This document shows, piece by piece, positions 1 to 11,500 of a stretch of DNA of 64,000 nt. This DNA is from Bretschneidera sinensis (Eukaryota > Streptophyta > Magnoliopsida > Brassicales > Akaniaceae), in contig CM043699.1 of NCBI GenBank assembly GCA_023935145.1, forward strand, positions 105,351,536 to 105,415,535, written 5' to 3'. The first letter of the stretch is position 1. Every line of letters begins with the position of its first letter. The position numbers and the translations under genes were made by a program. The notes below the pieces were generated by a model, which saw only the letters and a list, made by a program, of their open reading frames with translations, had not been told where the DNA came from and ran no database searches.

Positions 1-356
1 GAGGGACGAGTTCAAGTGGGATTGTGTATAAGGGCGTCATATTCTTTGCTCATGGCCTTTCGCCATTGAGGAAATTTTTGAGCTTGGACAAATGTGGAAG
101 GTTTTGTGGGACTGGTGGACTTAGATAATGTGGTATGTAAATCAAATATTTTTTTTGGCTTAAAAATATTATTTTGAGAATGTGTGATAATTTGAGGTTT
201 GTGTATGGGAGATGAAAGTGGTGAATTAGAGGGAGAAAAAGATTGAGTGTTAGAGGTAGTTACCTTATGAGAACTTGAGCTGTTGACATCCATGATTTGA
301 GTAGAGGAATGAGGCAACACTGAATGAGAGGAGTCATCAACATCATTGGGCTGCAC
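1..356 (-). pseudogene. copia-1 pol: linker and start of reverse transcriptase
   Basis: The minus-strand frame encodes a Ser/Pro-rich linker followed by QKFPQWRKAMSKEYDALIHN, the signature that opens the copia reverse transcriptase (RVT_2) domain. The frame ends at position 12 in a TGA exactly where the family has the Trp of its NPTW motif, so this is a nonsense mutation and not the natural end. Upstream on the minus strand the frame is separated from the integrase by a stop at 614 and by a frameshift between roughly 357 and 440. The catalytic YVDD region lies outside the window. Confidence 0.8.
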
Positions 357-613
357 TAAATTAGGAGTATGTTGGATTTGTTTTGGAGATAATGATGGAG
401 TTGACCCATGAGAATTAGACCGGATGATTTGGGTAAATTGCCTAAATTGGAAGATATAGGTGTGGAGGGAATCACATTAGAAAAGGAAAAGTGAGAGCAA
501 TTAGTGTCAATTGATTGAGTATTTTCTGGTGAGTGAGAATTTGTAGAGATATTTAAGGGAAACCAATGGGAAAGGGAATTGTTGGATATTCGAATATCAT
601 GTGGGAGGATTTT

Positions 614-1987
614 TTAGAAAAGAATATTAGACTCGGTAAAAATCACATGTCTAGAGATGAAAGATTTATTTGTGGACAAGTAAAAGCACATGTACGAATT
701 GTGGGTTAAAGAATAGCCAATGAACACACATGGCTTAGACCGTGGTTCTAACTTGTGAGATGTATAAGGTCGTAACCATGGATAACACAGACACCCAAAT
801 ACCTTTAATTTGAGGTAATTTGGATTTTTCTGAAATATTTTTTCGAATGAAGATTTAAAATTTAAAACGGGTGTAGGCATGCGGTTGATGAGATATGTAG
901 CAGTTTGAAAGGCAACAGACCAAAAACGAAGTGGCATAGAAGCTTGATGCAATAGAGTTATGCCTGTCTCTACAAGATGACGATGTTTTCTCTCAGGTGA
1001 ACCAACGAGTTGGGGTGTATAAGGAGGTGATTTGAGGTGCTGTATACCAAATTTAGATAAGTGATGAGCTAAACTTTGATACTCGGCCCCGCCATCAAAA
1101 TACACAGTTTTGATGGTCATTTGAAAGAAATGTTCCACTAATTTTTTACATTGAGAAAAAATGAGAAGAACATCAGATTTTTGTTTCATTGGATAAAACC
1201 ATATGTATTTAGTATGGTAATCAACAAAGACAACGTAATAATGAAAGTTGTCAAAAGAAGCAAGAGGAGAGGGACCCCAAACATATGTATATATGATTTC
1301 TAATGGTGAATTACAATTCACAGATGACAGTCCAAATGGAAGTATGCGACTTTTATTACAAAGGCATGAGTCACAGTGAGACTTGACATAAGTTGAAACT
1401 GGAAGGGAGTGATTGGAGACTAATTTTTGTTGAATAGATATGGATGGATGTCCAAGACGACGATGCCACAAATCAGAAGGAACAACAGTTGAGGTGAGGA
1501 AAGCGGTAGGTGATGAGCCGTAAAGTGGTGATGATGATGAAGACGGCCACTCATATATGTTACCTTTATTCCAGCCTCGGACCAAGGATGCCTTCGCATT
1601 CAAATCCTTCACAAGAAACAAGTTAGGAAAAAATTCGATGGAAGTATTATTTTGTTTGCAAAATTGAGAGACAGAAATGAGATTTTGTTTGATATGTGGT
1701 GCACACAAAACGTTATCAAGTGTAAAACAAACATTAGAAGAATTAAGTTTAGTGGAACCAATATGAGAAATTGGAATACCGTTACCATCGCCAACCATAA
1801 TGTCGTTAGTGCCTCCATATTCTGAGTGTACAGATAAATTCTGCAGATCTGATGTGATATGATTAGAGGCTCCCAAATCTACAATCCAGTTTCCACGATT
1901 TGGGGATTGGTCAGAAGGACTAAAATTGTTGAAATTGGCTTGGGCCCATCTTGGATTGAAATTTGGTTTTGGGCGTGAGCGACACAC
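614..1987 (-). pseudogene. copia-1 protease-integrase fragment
   Basis: The translated minus strand (457 residues) shows, in order: the aspartic protease motif as WIVDLGASNHIT (the usual D-[ST]-G-A reads D-L-G-A), the GAG-pre-integrase motif WHRRLGHPS, a Cys pair HCDSCLCNK completing the HHCC finger, and the integrase core. In the core the second Asp (VYFDGGAEY) and the Glu (GSPERKHRHLVETG) of the DDE triad are present. The first Asp, normally in a TDVWGPS context, is replaced by Tyr (TYVWGPSP). With the altered protease site this predicts a dead enzyme even without the stops. The frame ends in a stop at 614 before the reverse transcriptase. It belongs with the gag fragment directly upstream on the same strand. 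Confidence 0.9.
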
Positions 1988-2001
1988 CTTGGCTGTGTGT
2001 C

Positions 2002-3021
2002 CTACTTTGTCACATAGCTAACACACTGGCTTTGGCTAGCCAAAGTTCGGGTTCGCCTTCCATGGTTGCTGCTGGTTGAAGATTTGATTCTGATTGAAAT
2101 TCCCTCCGCTATTTGGATTGAATGAGCTGTTGTTAAATGGTTGAGAGGGACGAAATCCTTGGTTGTTCCCTTGAGACGACTTGTTGCCATAATTATTGTT
2201 TGTTCCTCTGTTATTTGTCTGAGTATTACCACCTTGCCTTTATAGTTGTTGGTGCGTTGATTGAATTGGGCAGTGATTGGTGCTGTGATTGACTGCTCAG
2301 GTTTCTTCACCTCTTCACGCTTCAGGAATATTTCATGATCCAAAAGCTTGTCATGAAGTTCTTCAAAAGTCATAGTGGTTTCTCTTGTTCGAATGGCGGC
2401 TTGCAATTCCTTATAGTCATTGCCGACACCATGGAGGGTGTGAGTAACAATCTCAGCGTCGCTCAAGGGATGACTGATAAAGGCCAAATCGTCGATGATA
2501 CCTTTGATATTTTGCATATATTCAGCCACTGTGATTCCTTCTTTAGACATATTCATGAGAGTTGAGAGCAAAGTCAACATCCGAGTGTTTGATCGATTGG
2601 CAAAAGTAGTCTCTAGTTTAGACCATGCATCTGTTGAGGTTTTGCAGGAGGAAATAAGAGGTGCTATGTTCCCAGCAAGAGAGGCTTGGATAGCTTGCAA
2701 CACGAGTCGATCTTGACGCAACCATATCTTGTGATCCAGATTGGTCGTTGCAGTTGTGTCACTAGGCTTCACAATCTTTTCATTAGGACATGTATGAGAA
2801 CCATCAACATAACCCATAAGATCATATCCAAATAATAGGTTTCCAAGCTGAGATCTCTAAGAGGTGTAGTTCCCTACTCTAGAGAGTTTGAAAGGAATAA
2901 GAGATGCAACATTAATTGAGATAAGTGTATTGGGTTGAGATGAATTATTACTTCCTGCTGTGATAACAACAGTGCTTGGAGATATTGCAGAAGTTGCAGA
3001 GTTAGAAGAGTTTTCAGACAT
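2002..3021 (-). pseudogene. copia-1 gag (UBN2 type), broken
   Basis: The minus strand encodes a copia Gag. The ATG at 3021 (MSENSSN) opens an N-terminal Ser/Asn-rich part that ends in a TAG after GNYTS, where Gag proteins of this group have Trp. The same frame resumes with LLFGYDLMGYVDGS and the UBN2 capsid region (LVLQAIQASL, AWSKLETTFANRS, EELHDKLLDHE). Near 2230 and 2010 the frame slips. The CCHC zinc knuckle is still readable in another frame around 1990-2030 (C, stop, LCDKVGHTAKVC), with a stop inside the first Cys pair. Gag packages the element RNA into virus-like particles in the cytoplasm; this copy cannot make a full-length one. Confidence 0.85.
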
Positions 3022-3098
3022 TTTGATTGGGTAAAGAATAAGAGATGAAAAGGACAAGAAGATGAAGGCTCAGGACCGTTTATGCTTTGAGCAAATTT

Positions 3099-3110
3099 GC
3101 TCTGATACCA
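3099..3110 (-). other. Primer binding site, initiator Met tRNA (copia-1)
   Basis: On the minus strand these 12 bases read TGGTATCAGAGC, the standard plant LTR-retrotransposon primer site complementary to the 3' end of initiator Met tRNA. It lies between the LTR and gag, which fixes the orientation of copia-1. Confidence 0.92.
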
Positions 3111-3112
3111 TA

Positions 3113-3332
3113 TAATAAAGCAAAGAGAAAGATGGAATGATGTATCTTTTCATTATGTCATTGTGAACTTTATACAAGAGTATCAATAATTAGTGTCCAG
3201 AAATTAAGCCCTATAACAGTGGGTCAATCAAGGACAAAATAATGGAAAGATTACATGGAAATAAAGAGAAGATTACACAGAAATATCCACACTAATGTAG
3301 CCAAAAATAGTTCCTAAGATCTCGTTCTATCA
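3113..3332 (-). repeat. 5' LTR of copia-1 (~220 bp)
   Basis: The LTR is placed between the primer binding site and the first host exon. On the minus strand it starts TGATAGAACG at 3332 and ends next to the primer site as ..TTTATTA, where CA is expected, so the inner end looks mutated. The five bases outside (gttag, 3333-3337) would be the target duplication, but the partner is beyond the left edge. The other LTR is not available for comparison. Confidence 0.55.
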
Positions 3333-3337
3333 GTTAG

Positions 3338-4210
3338 TAGGAGGAGAGTTTCTGTTTGCTTGAAGAAGAGAACTAACCCACATGCTGTTGGAAAGCGTGG
3401 ATCGTGTTCTAATAAAGGTTAGTTTCTTGTTGGCCATGACGATTTGTTTAGTTTATGAGAAAATTTAGGAAAATAATAGAGATGAGAGTGTTGATAATGG
3501 CCTTAGAGTTTTGATTAATGGTGGCTTAAAAGGAGTTTTGCTATATATCTCTAATTAGGTCTTTTTGATTGAGTTGAGTTCATTTATTCTATATTTTAAT
3601 TTTCCCTCAGTTTTCTCGGTGACTAGACAAAGCCTTTGAGTTTCATCGCCGAAGGGGGAGACAATGGTACTTTTAGTTATACTCCATTATGGCGACGTTT
3701 GGGTAATCCGATTTTTGGCAAATTTTACTTTGGAAGAGATTTAAGCTTGCTTAAATCTACTCCAAACATGACCTATTCTGATTGTTGTGCTTTAATCTAT
3801 CAATTGAAATCAATTACTACTAAAGTTAATAAATCATGAATGGTTAGTTATTAGAAAGAAAAGGAAGTCTCTGATTTTTCTCTTCAAGCTAGTTTCAGTT
3901 CAAATTTGTATGCACTCGAATCGGGAGAGAGTGGTGTTGAGTTGGTGAGTTTTGTGATTGGTTCTGAAACTACTGTTACCAAAGGATACTTCAATGACAA
4001 ATAATTCTGTAATGAAAAGAAATTCCTGACTTCAAATAACAAAAAGGGATTAAGATTGTTATTAGGAAGAGAGACTGTATACGGATTCATGTCCCTTTGT
4101 CAACACGTCTATTGATGCAACATTCAAAAGAAACGGAAGTTTATTATTTTTGTTACAAATGAAGCTTCTTTTAGGGCAGAATATTTTTACCATTACATTC
4201 TAAATAACAG
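3338..4210 (+). pseudogene. POLAR-like host gene, N-terminal exon remnants
   Basis: Two exon-like blocks lie on the plus strand. The first (about 3338-3417) encodes RRRVSVCLKKRTNPHAVGKR and ends at a donor AAAG|GT. The second starts after the acceptor CCCTCAG at 3610 and stays in one frame to about 4208, encoding EGGDNGTFSYTPLWRRLGNP, then stretches such as VSDFSLQASFSSNLYALES and GLRLLLGRETVYGFMS. That frame is interrupted by four stops (near 3837, 3852, 4002 and 4112) without any frameshift, as expected of a gene decaying by point mutation. I infer that these blocks belong with the exons at 14933 and 21408, because they share strand and order and are separated only by transposons. Assignment to the POLAR-like family rests on those later exons, not on these. 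Confidence 0.45.
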
Positions 4211-5135
4211 TGTAGTAATTTGACCTTAAATCACGTTTAAACATTCTCAAAATCATCCAATTAGAAATTGGATCATCTGTTCATAGATTGAAAATGGCAG
4301 CAGTTATTGTCACAGTGGGCTGTTGTAAGCAGATATCTTTATGATTTCTCGGTTTTCCTTCAAATGCACATATTTTGTAATTCCTAGAATATTCAAAGTT
4401 CAAACTTATCTGTAAGATTGTAAGAGTTCTTGATTCACCTTGTGGCCACTTTTCATCTTTGATATTAACGTCACCTGGTTATACTTTTGGTTATGTTTGA
4501 AGAACCTTTAATTTAAATAATACTCGGAGAAGGAGAAAACATCTTATATTGTAATGTTTTTTAAATTAACTTATCCAACTGTTTCTGTTTAAATTTTTAT
4601 TTGAAGCTCATGGTGTCCAGGCATATAATGTTAAACCTTTTTCTATTCTCTGGGTGAGATCCCAAAAATAATCACCAGTCAATGAGTTTCACTGTTTTTC
4701 TTTGGCTACAAGGGAACACACTGAGATAACAAGGGTGCATTAAGTTGTAGAAAATATTTTTCATTTTCTATTTTCATTTTATTTAACACTTCAACAATTT
4801 GCATATTCTTAATATAACTTGAAAAACAACATTTCTATTTCTAACATAATATTGAAAAAGTTGAGAAACCAAAGAAACAAAAGATAGAAAATGAAAAATA
4901 TTTTTCACATTTAAACGCACCCCGAACTTCTTAACATTTTTAGTCAGTTTTCTTTTAAAAAAAAACATTTTTAATTAGTTTTAGAACTATAGAAGTGCTG
5001 GCAGAACTAATTTTTGTTGTCTTTTTCAATTGGCTTTAGAGGACTTGCACCCATGATGATTCTTGTAAATTGCTTTGTATTACTGTAATTGTTTATTTTC
5101 AAGTTTGTTTTTGAACATCTTTGATGCATTTGTTA
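4211..5135. other. Intron-like AT-rich sequence, left CACTA target
   Basis: No reading frame of note. I read it as the remaining intron of the POLAR-like pseudogene into which the CACTA element inserted. The last three bases (TTA, 5133-5135) are the left target-site duplication. Confidence 0.5.
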
Positions 5136-5430
5136 CACTACAAGATAAACTGACAGCGTCGGCGCTTTTTTTTGCGTATTCCGGCGCTTTAAAGCGCCGC
5201 AATAAGAATTTTTGGCGCTTTTTGTACGCGCCGAATAAAGCACCGGAATGTGTGGTATCGAAACGCAAATACCGGCGCTTTGAAGAAGCGCCGCAATATG
5301 TATGTTTTTCCGGCGCTTATATAGTGGCACTTCAAAGCGCCGGTATATATCGGCACTTCAAAGCGCCGGTATACAGCGGCACTTCAAAGCGCCGGTATAT
5401 AAGCGCCGCGATTTATCCAGTAACCTCCGT
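5136..5430. repeat. Left TIR and subterminal repeats of CACTA
   Basis: After the TIR, this ~300-bp stretch carries many copies of GGCGCTT and AAGCGCC in both orientations, several as local palindromes such as GGCGCTTTAAAGCGCC near 5183 and as the unit GGCACTTCAAAGCGCCGGTATA repeated in tandem at 5324-5400. In En/Spm, subterminal repeats are the binding sites of TNPA; I infer the same role here. Plus-strand open frames across this block are by-products of the repeats. Confidence 0.9.
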
Positions 5431-5660
5431 CACTACGAATTCCGGATTTAATTATGTTTTTACATTTCTTTGAGTTAAATATCAACATTCTATATGCAAA
5501 TGTTCTTCGATATATAAAATGCATCATCCATAATAATTATTTCAGTCAACATAAACGTCTTATTTACACAACAAACAATCATAGTTCATATATAAAATTC
5601 ATACAAAAACAAAGTAATGTAAATGTAGATAGTATGAAAAATTATTTTAACATCATGAAA

Positions 5661-8086
5661 TCAATCATGAGGTCCTCTATTAGCCAAATGCTGTAGTAAA
5701 GCCTTCAGCTCATCCATTTGGGATTGCATATTATTTAATTGATCATCATGTCTCGCCGTTATTTGTTGAATTTGTTACGTATGATGTTGATTGTTTTCTT
5801 CTATTTGTGCTCTCAAACTATTTATCTCTTCAGCATAGACCCCATGGGCACCCATCTCATTCCTTATTTGAGCTGAATGTTCAAACACAGCAGATGGTGT
5901 AACTCTAAAACCCTGACCTCGGACACGACCAGAACTCTCTTCACCCATAAGTTCGATGAAGACTTCATTTTGTATTGCTATATTATTGCTAGCATCAGAG
6001 GATCCTGAAACTGCAACAAGTTCAGCAACACGAGCTTCAGCTGTCACCTACAATTAAGAAACAATAAAAATTAAACTCCGCCGAATATTTAGTAGCTAAT
6101 AACAGCGCAATATACATAAAACAAAACGTGTTTATCATATTTTATAGAAAAACGGGCAGAATTTCTCATATTTTTTCATAAAACCTCATGCAAAAGAAAA
6201 GCAAATATACAATCCAAGCAATGTACCTAATTTAGACAAAATGTGCAAAGCAACAAAGTATCATCTATGCTCGCAGGTGGTCACCACCATACAAAATCAG
6301 CCCACTTTTATCAGCACAACTCCAAAAGTGTAACTAGGATATCATTTTTACCTTCAAAGCATAAAATCTTCACCATACAATTAAGAAACAATAAAAATTA
6401 AACTCCGTCGAATATTTAGTAGCTAATAACAGCGCAATATACATAAAACAAAACGTTTTTATCATATTTTATAGAAAAACAGGCAGAATTTCTCCTATTT
6501 TTTTTTTTCATAAAACCTCCTGCAAAAGAAAAGCAAATATACAATCCAAGCAATGCACCTAATTTAGACAAAATGTGCAAAGCAACAAAGTATCATCTAT
6601 GCTCGCCGGTGGTCACCATCATACAAAATCAGCCCACTTTTATCAGCACAACTCTAAAAAAAATAATAACATCAAACTTTTGGGTCAAAAATATTTTTTC
6701 ACCCTCCCTTGATGAAAGCTGTATATTTCTTAACTTAATTGAAGGCTCTCTTCTTTCTTTCAATCCATATCAAGTGAAAATAGGAAGAAATAAAAAAAAT
6801 AGGCTTTTTCCCTATTTTTAAAGATGTTCAACTTACCATAAATTGTCGTGATGCATCATCAATAAAAGTTTCATCCTTGCGTTTATGAGTTTTAGCAAAA
6901 AATTCTACGTGCCCGGGCTCATTCCCATGTGTCATCTCCTACCATGTATAGAAAGAGATCAAATTGTGACAGTGACATCTTAAATGAAAGATTGGATTAA
7001 TAAAGCAAATTAACTCACATATTCATCCCGTCGTCTAGCAAAACTCTTTGAACCAGACGTGTAAAGACATTGTTGTCTTTCACGTGCCGCTGTCCCTATA
7101 GTCGAATATTTCTACACCAATAATAAACCAATTGAATAATCAGTCATTAATAGAAAAATAGAAACAATGAGAATCCAAATGAACATTATTGTCTGAAAAC
7201 AACCTCACTCTGGTCAGAGAACCAATAGTTCACCAGTTGCTTCCACTGGTCTTGATCTATTCCTTTTGGAACATCATTGCTCAAAACTTATTGTTTCGTT
7301 TTGTTCCTCACGTAGTCCCTTTTCAGCACATATCGGTAGTCCCTCCATTTTTTCCCTATCATCCTCAACAAAATGTTGTCTATCGCCTCAATCGTAGGGT
7401 AATGGAACTTCCTCTACCACACAGAAAGGAAATCGATGTCAAATAAGCATTATTGGTGTTAGGGATTATGCATGTACAACACCACGAATAAACAAAAACA
7501 GAAAGAGAGATTGGAGGCAATCAATGGTTATTAAGTTGTTACTTATCCGAATCAATATAACAAGGTCCTTCTTGTAGCTAGAAGGGACCTTCTTCCAATC
7601 CGTGTAATTAAGCGGACAAAGGTTCCCTCTCCTCGCTACCTTGCCCAACCAGCTACTTAACATTTGGCCACCTTTCTTAATAGGTTGATGACGTGCATTA
7701 AAGTGGACCACAATTTTTTCCCCACGTTCAAGGGATCACACTTGTGAAGTTCTCAAGACACGTGTCTGCTTTCTCACCCTCCCTTCAGAATCTATACATT
7801 GAAAACATGAATTATATAATTAGTATAACAATGTGGTATCGAACTAGTTATATATAGAATGTATTCTAATACAGAAATTACCAATTATCTCGTATTGTTC
7901 ACTATCATTGTGATCACTTCCCGATGTTATTGGATCGGTCTCAGAATCAGTTTGCGTGTCATGATCATCGTCAAGGTGATAGTCATGCTCATGGTGAATA
8001 TCTTCTTGATGGTGTGAAGACTCAGCTGCATACTAGTTTGACATGTTATCTCTAACCGATGGAGGGATATTTTTTGACCTATACAT
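5661..8086 (-). pseudogene. CACTA TNPA-like protein (Transposase_24 type), multi-exon, nonsense-mutated
   Basis: Exons can be followed on the minus strand. From the ATG at 8086 (MYRSKNIPPSVRDN) an acidic His/Asp-rich segment leads to a donor near 7885. An exon near 7790-7555 carries HFNARHQPIKKGGQMLSSWL and NLCPLNYTDWKKVPSSYKKD. One near 7410-7195 carries KKWRDYRYVLKRDYVRNK and WKQLVNYWFSDQSE. Short exons follow near 7110-7020 and 6955-6840 (EMTHGNEPGHVEFFAKTHKR). The last, about 6047-5661, encodes a coiled-coil-like Gln-rich tail ending RGPHD. This is the layout of the plant En/Spm Transposase_24 family. At least three stops interrupt it: after DNMSN, in TSQV-stop-SLERG (a TGA that is probably a former Trp), and after NNQHHT. 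By homology it would bind the subterminal repeats; this copy should not yield full protein. Confidence 0.75.
6049..6662. repeat. Tandem duplication, 327-bp period, inside the TNPA-like intron
   Basis: The segment starting TACAATTAAGAAACAATAAA at 6049 recurs at 6376 with a few substitutions and small indels. Both copies run to a CAGCACAACTC stretch (about 6325 and 6652). The duplication lies in the intron between the last and penultimate TNPA-like exons, so it does not change the coding order. Confidence 0.9.
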
Positions 8087-8502
8087 CTTGCAATCTGTAG
8101 AGATAAAAACATTAAAATGATTATATCTCACACTATCAAAAATACATTAAAAGTTAACCAGAATTAAAAGAACCACACCTAAAAGATAGGAATGGTTAAG
8201 GAGTCACAGAAAATGCAGCAATCAATAACTTCTGAGTACCTGTGAAGTTATGAACAAATAAATGATTCAAATTGGATTTAAAGAACAAACAATAATCAAT
8301 GATACAACCAAAACAGAAATTTACGACAGTCTAAAGTAGTATTCCACAAACTGTACGAAAAAAAGTTCAGGACTCTTGTTAAGTGTGAAACAAAGCAACG
8401 GTTACCAGATAGATTACAATAAAACCTTACAAAACTCGTTGACACACATGTCCATCACATAAATACACATCCAAATATAATTACACGAAAATGCACATAA
8501 AA

Positions 8503-11500
8503 TTAGTTGGTATCTTCGTCAATGTCCATCCTAGCCCAAGTTGAGATACAATCTAATTGATCGTCTACCACTACATTAGAAGGCATGCACTGATTATAAG
8601 TGTCATTATCTTCGTCCTGCCTTTTTTCCCCCATTTCATATAGGTCCCTTGGCTTCGTGGTCACAACATGATACCATTCCTTCATTGTTGGGTCTTGCAC
8701 ATAAAACACTTGCTTTGTTTGAGATGAAAGTACGAACGAGTCATCCTTCAATAACTGACCAGTGTGTCTAAACCTATTCAAGTTCACAAGAATGCAACCA
8801 CTTGCATATTTCTTTAAACCCCTGGTGAATTAATATCCACCCAATCACAACGGAACAACACAATCTTAAATGTCCCATAGTAATCCAGCTCGATGATATC
8901 GTTGAACACACCATAATACATTTTATCATCCGCTTCAACCATCACTTTCGAATTTTGAGATCGTTTACACCTCTCACGTTCCTTTGTGTGGAATTTAAAG
9001 CCGTTGATGTTGAATCCATTGAATCTCCTAATAACATTATTTGGACCTCGAGCAAAGGCAACTAGTTCATCTGAATAATTGTTATCCACAATCCATGGCA
9101 CCTAAACATTTTCCAACAATTAATATGAGACAAGAACATTCAATGTTTTATTGATAACACTTATAGAAATCGAAGACTCTTGTTATTATGCCTAACCTGC
9201 CTCATAAGCCATGAGAAAAAATTTTCAACCAACCACTTTTGTTCGAGACTTTGTATAGGTCGATTGGAACGGTTGGTTAGCCTTTGAGCAGCCAAAAATG
9301 CGCTGCAATAATTGATGTTTTTATGTAACTGTTAGCCATCACAGTGTTAACAACAAGTAATAAAAACTCAATTTAAACACATGAGATAATATTAAGTTCC
9401 TTTATTGATACTAACCTACGAAGGTCAGAAAGTTTATAATTATGGAGCAACACATAACGATGTGCTTGAGCCAATGACATGTCATCGAGCTCAACACTCA
9501 CAATCTTTCCCATTATCCGTCCACCAGAGGAAAACATGTATTCATCCGGAAAATTTACAGCATCATTGTTCCTTTGGGGATGGTTGAATCTTGTCTCTAC
9601 ACCTTTGAAGTATTGGGAGCAATACGTTAGACATTCTTTCCCATTGTACCCTTCAACAATTGACCCCTCGGGTCGATTTCTATTACGTACGTAAGATTTC
9701 AAGCACACTAAATACCTTGCGAAGCCAAAAATTTAAAGATTAATTAAGTATCCAATATATAACTAAAAAAACAAAGTGCACAAAATAGCTTTGAACATCT
9801 AACCTCTCAACAGGATACATCCACCTGTAGTGTGCGGGACCCCAAAGTCTAGCCTCGGAGGCTAAGTGAACGATAAGATGAACCATAATGGTATAGAAAC
9901 CCGAGAGGAATATTTTCTCCAAATGGTAGAGTGTCAAAGCAACACGCGACTCCAATAAGTCAAGCTCATGAGGATCAAGGGCTTTAGAGCATAAAGCTTT
10001 GAAAAATGATGATAACTCAGACACAACTGCTAGAACATGTCTAGGCAAAGGTGCTCTTAAGGCAATTGGAAGGATTTCTTGCATCAATATGTGACCGTCA
10101 TGACTCTTTAAGTTTAACAGCTTACGATCTTTTAGGTTGACACATCTCGAGATGTTTGATGCATACGCATCAGGAACTTTAAGATTTTCCAAAACTGTCA
10201 AGAAATTCTGCTTCTCCTTTGTGGACATAGTGTAGCATGCTGGAGGCGAGTGATCTTTTCCATTAGGAAGAACAACTAAATTGAGGTCTTTCCTAATACC
10301 AATTTCCTCGAGATCACGGCGTGCCTTCTTATTATCTTTAGTCTTACCATCTAAATTCAATATTGTTCCAATCAAATTATCACATACATTCTTCTCTATA
10401 TGCATCACATCTAAATTATGACGTAATAGATTGTCTTTCAAATATGGTAACTAAAAAAAAATACCTCTTTTTTTCCACACTGTATCTACAACTCCCTCAT
10501 CCGTGGGAATACCCTCATTATCAACATTTTCAAGAAATTTGTCCACACCCTCAAAAAGGTTATCACCTTCATCCACTAGCACTTGCCCCGTAGAGACACC
10601 AACATCCTCTCTTGCCCTCTTCTGAGAAAGCTTCGAGGTTTTACCATAGCTATAGTTTTCACCCTCTAGTTGTCTTAAAACATCGTGCCCAGATGGTGGA
10701 GCAGGAGCAGATCTCAACTCTATGGTGCCATCAAACTGATCATTTTGAAAACGAAACTCATAGTTTTCTACTAACCATCGACGATGACCCATATAGCAAA
10801 ACTTTCCCCCGTGCTTTAACCATACAGAATACGTAGATTCCCCACAACATGGACAAGCAACCCGCCCCTTAGTGCTCCAACTAGATAAGTTTGCATAGGC
10901 TGAAAAATCATTAATGGTCCAAAGAAGAGAAGCGCGAAGCTTAAAGCTTTGATTGGTGGATGCATCAACACCATCCCATAATTGTTTCAACTCTTCAATT
11001 AGAGGCTGCAAAAAGATATCAATATCATTACCGGGGCTTCTCTCACCAGGAATCACCATTGAAAGGATGAAGGATGTTTGTTTCATGCAAAGCCACGGTG
11101 GCAAGTTGTATGGGACCAAAAGAACAGGCCATGTGCTATAGGTTGAACTCATTGTTCGAAAGGGATTGAACCCGTCACTAGCTAAGCCAAGCCTAACACT
11201 CTGAGGATCAGCTGCAAAATCGGGATACAATTTATCCAATTCTTTCCAAGCTAATCCATCCGCAGGGTGTTTTAAAATCCCATCCTTTGTCCGATCTTTG
11301 TTATGCCATCTCATCAACGAAGCCGTTTTAGATGACATATGTATCCTCTTCAATCTTGGTATTAGCGGAAAATAACGCAATACCTTAGCTGCCTTTTTCT
11401 TTTTCGATTGACCATCCATCTCATTAAACGGATCCTCATCATCAACCGTGTTTTTGACCCACCGTGCCACGCCACACGCATGACAAAATTCATCATTCAA

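Larger units (their letters stand above)
1..3332 (-). mobile_element. Ty1/copia LTR retrotransposon (copia-1), 5' part, decayed
   Basis: Reading on the minus strand, the order is LTR, primer binding site, gag, zinc knuckle, protease, integrase, and the start of reverse transcriptase, which is the Ty1/copia order. The element runs off the left edge of the window, so most of the reverse transcriptase, the RNase H and the 3' LTR are not visible. Every coding part carries stops or frameshifts: a stop replaces the expected Trp after GNYTS near 2860, a frameshift and a stop fall in the zinc knuckle near 2010, a stop ends the integrase frame at 614, and a TGA replaces the Trp of the NPTW motif at 12. 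The copy cannot be autonomous. It lies immediately upstream of the first recognisable exon of the POLAR-like pseudogene and may have removed that gene's start. Confidence 0.9.

Noticed and set aside
5136..5430. Regularly spaced short repeats resembling a CRISPR array
   Set aside because: Units occur in both orientations with variable spacing and form CACTA subterminal repeats in a plant genome.
5075..5473. 132-codon plus-strand frame rich in Ala/Arg/Tyr
   Set aside because: It runs over the CACTA subterminal repeats. The repeated peptide pattern only mirrors the GGCGCTT motif, and the same happens at 14664-14852.
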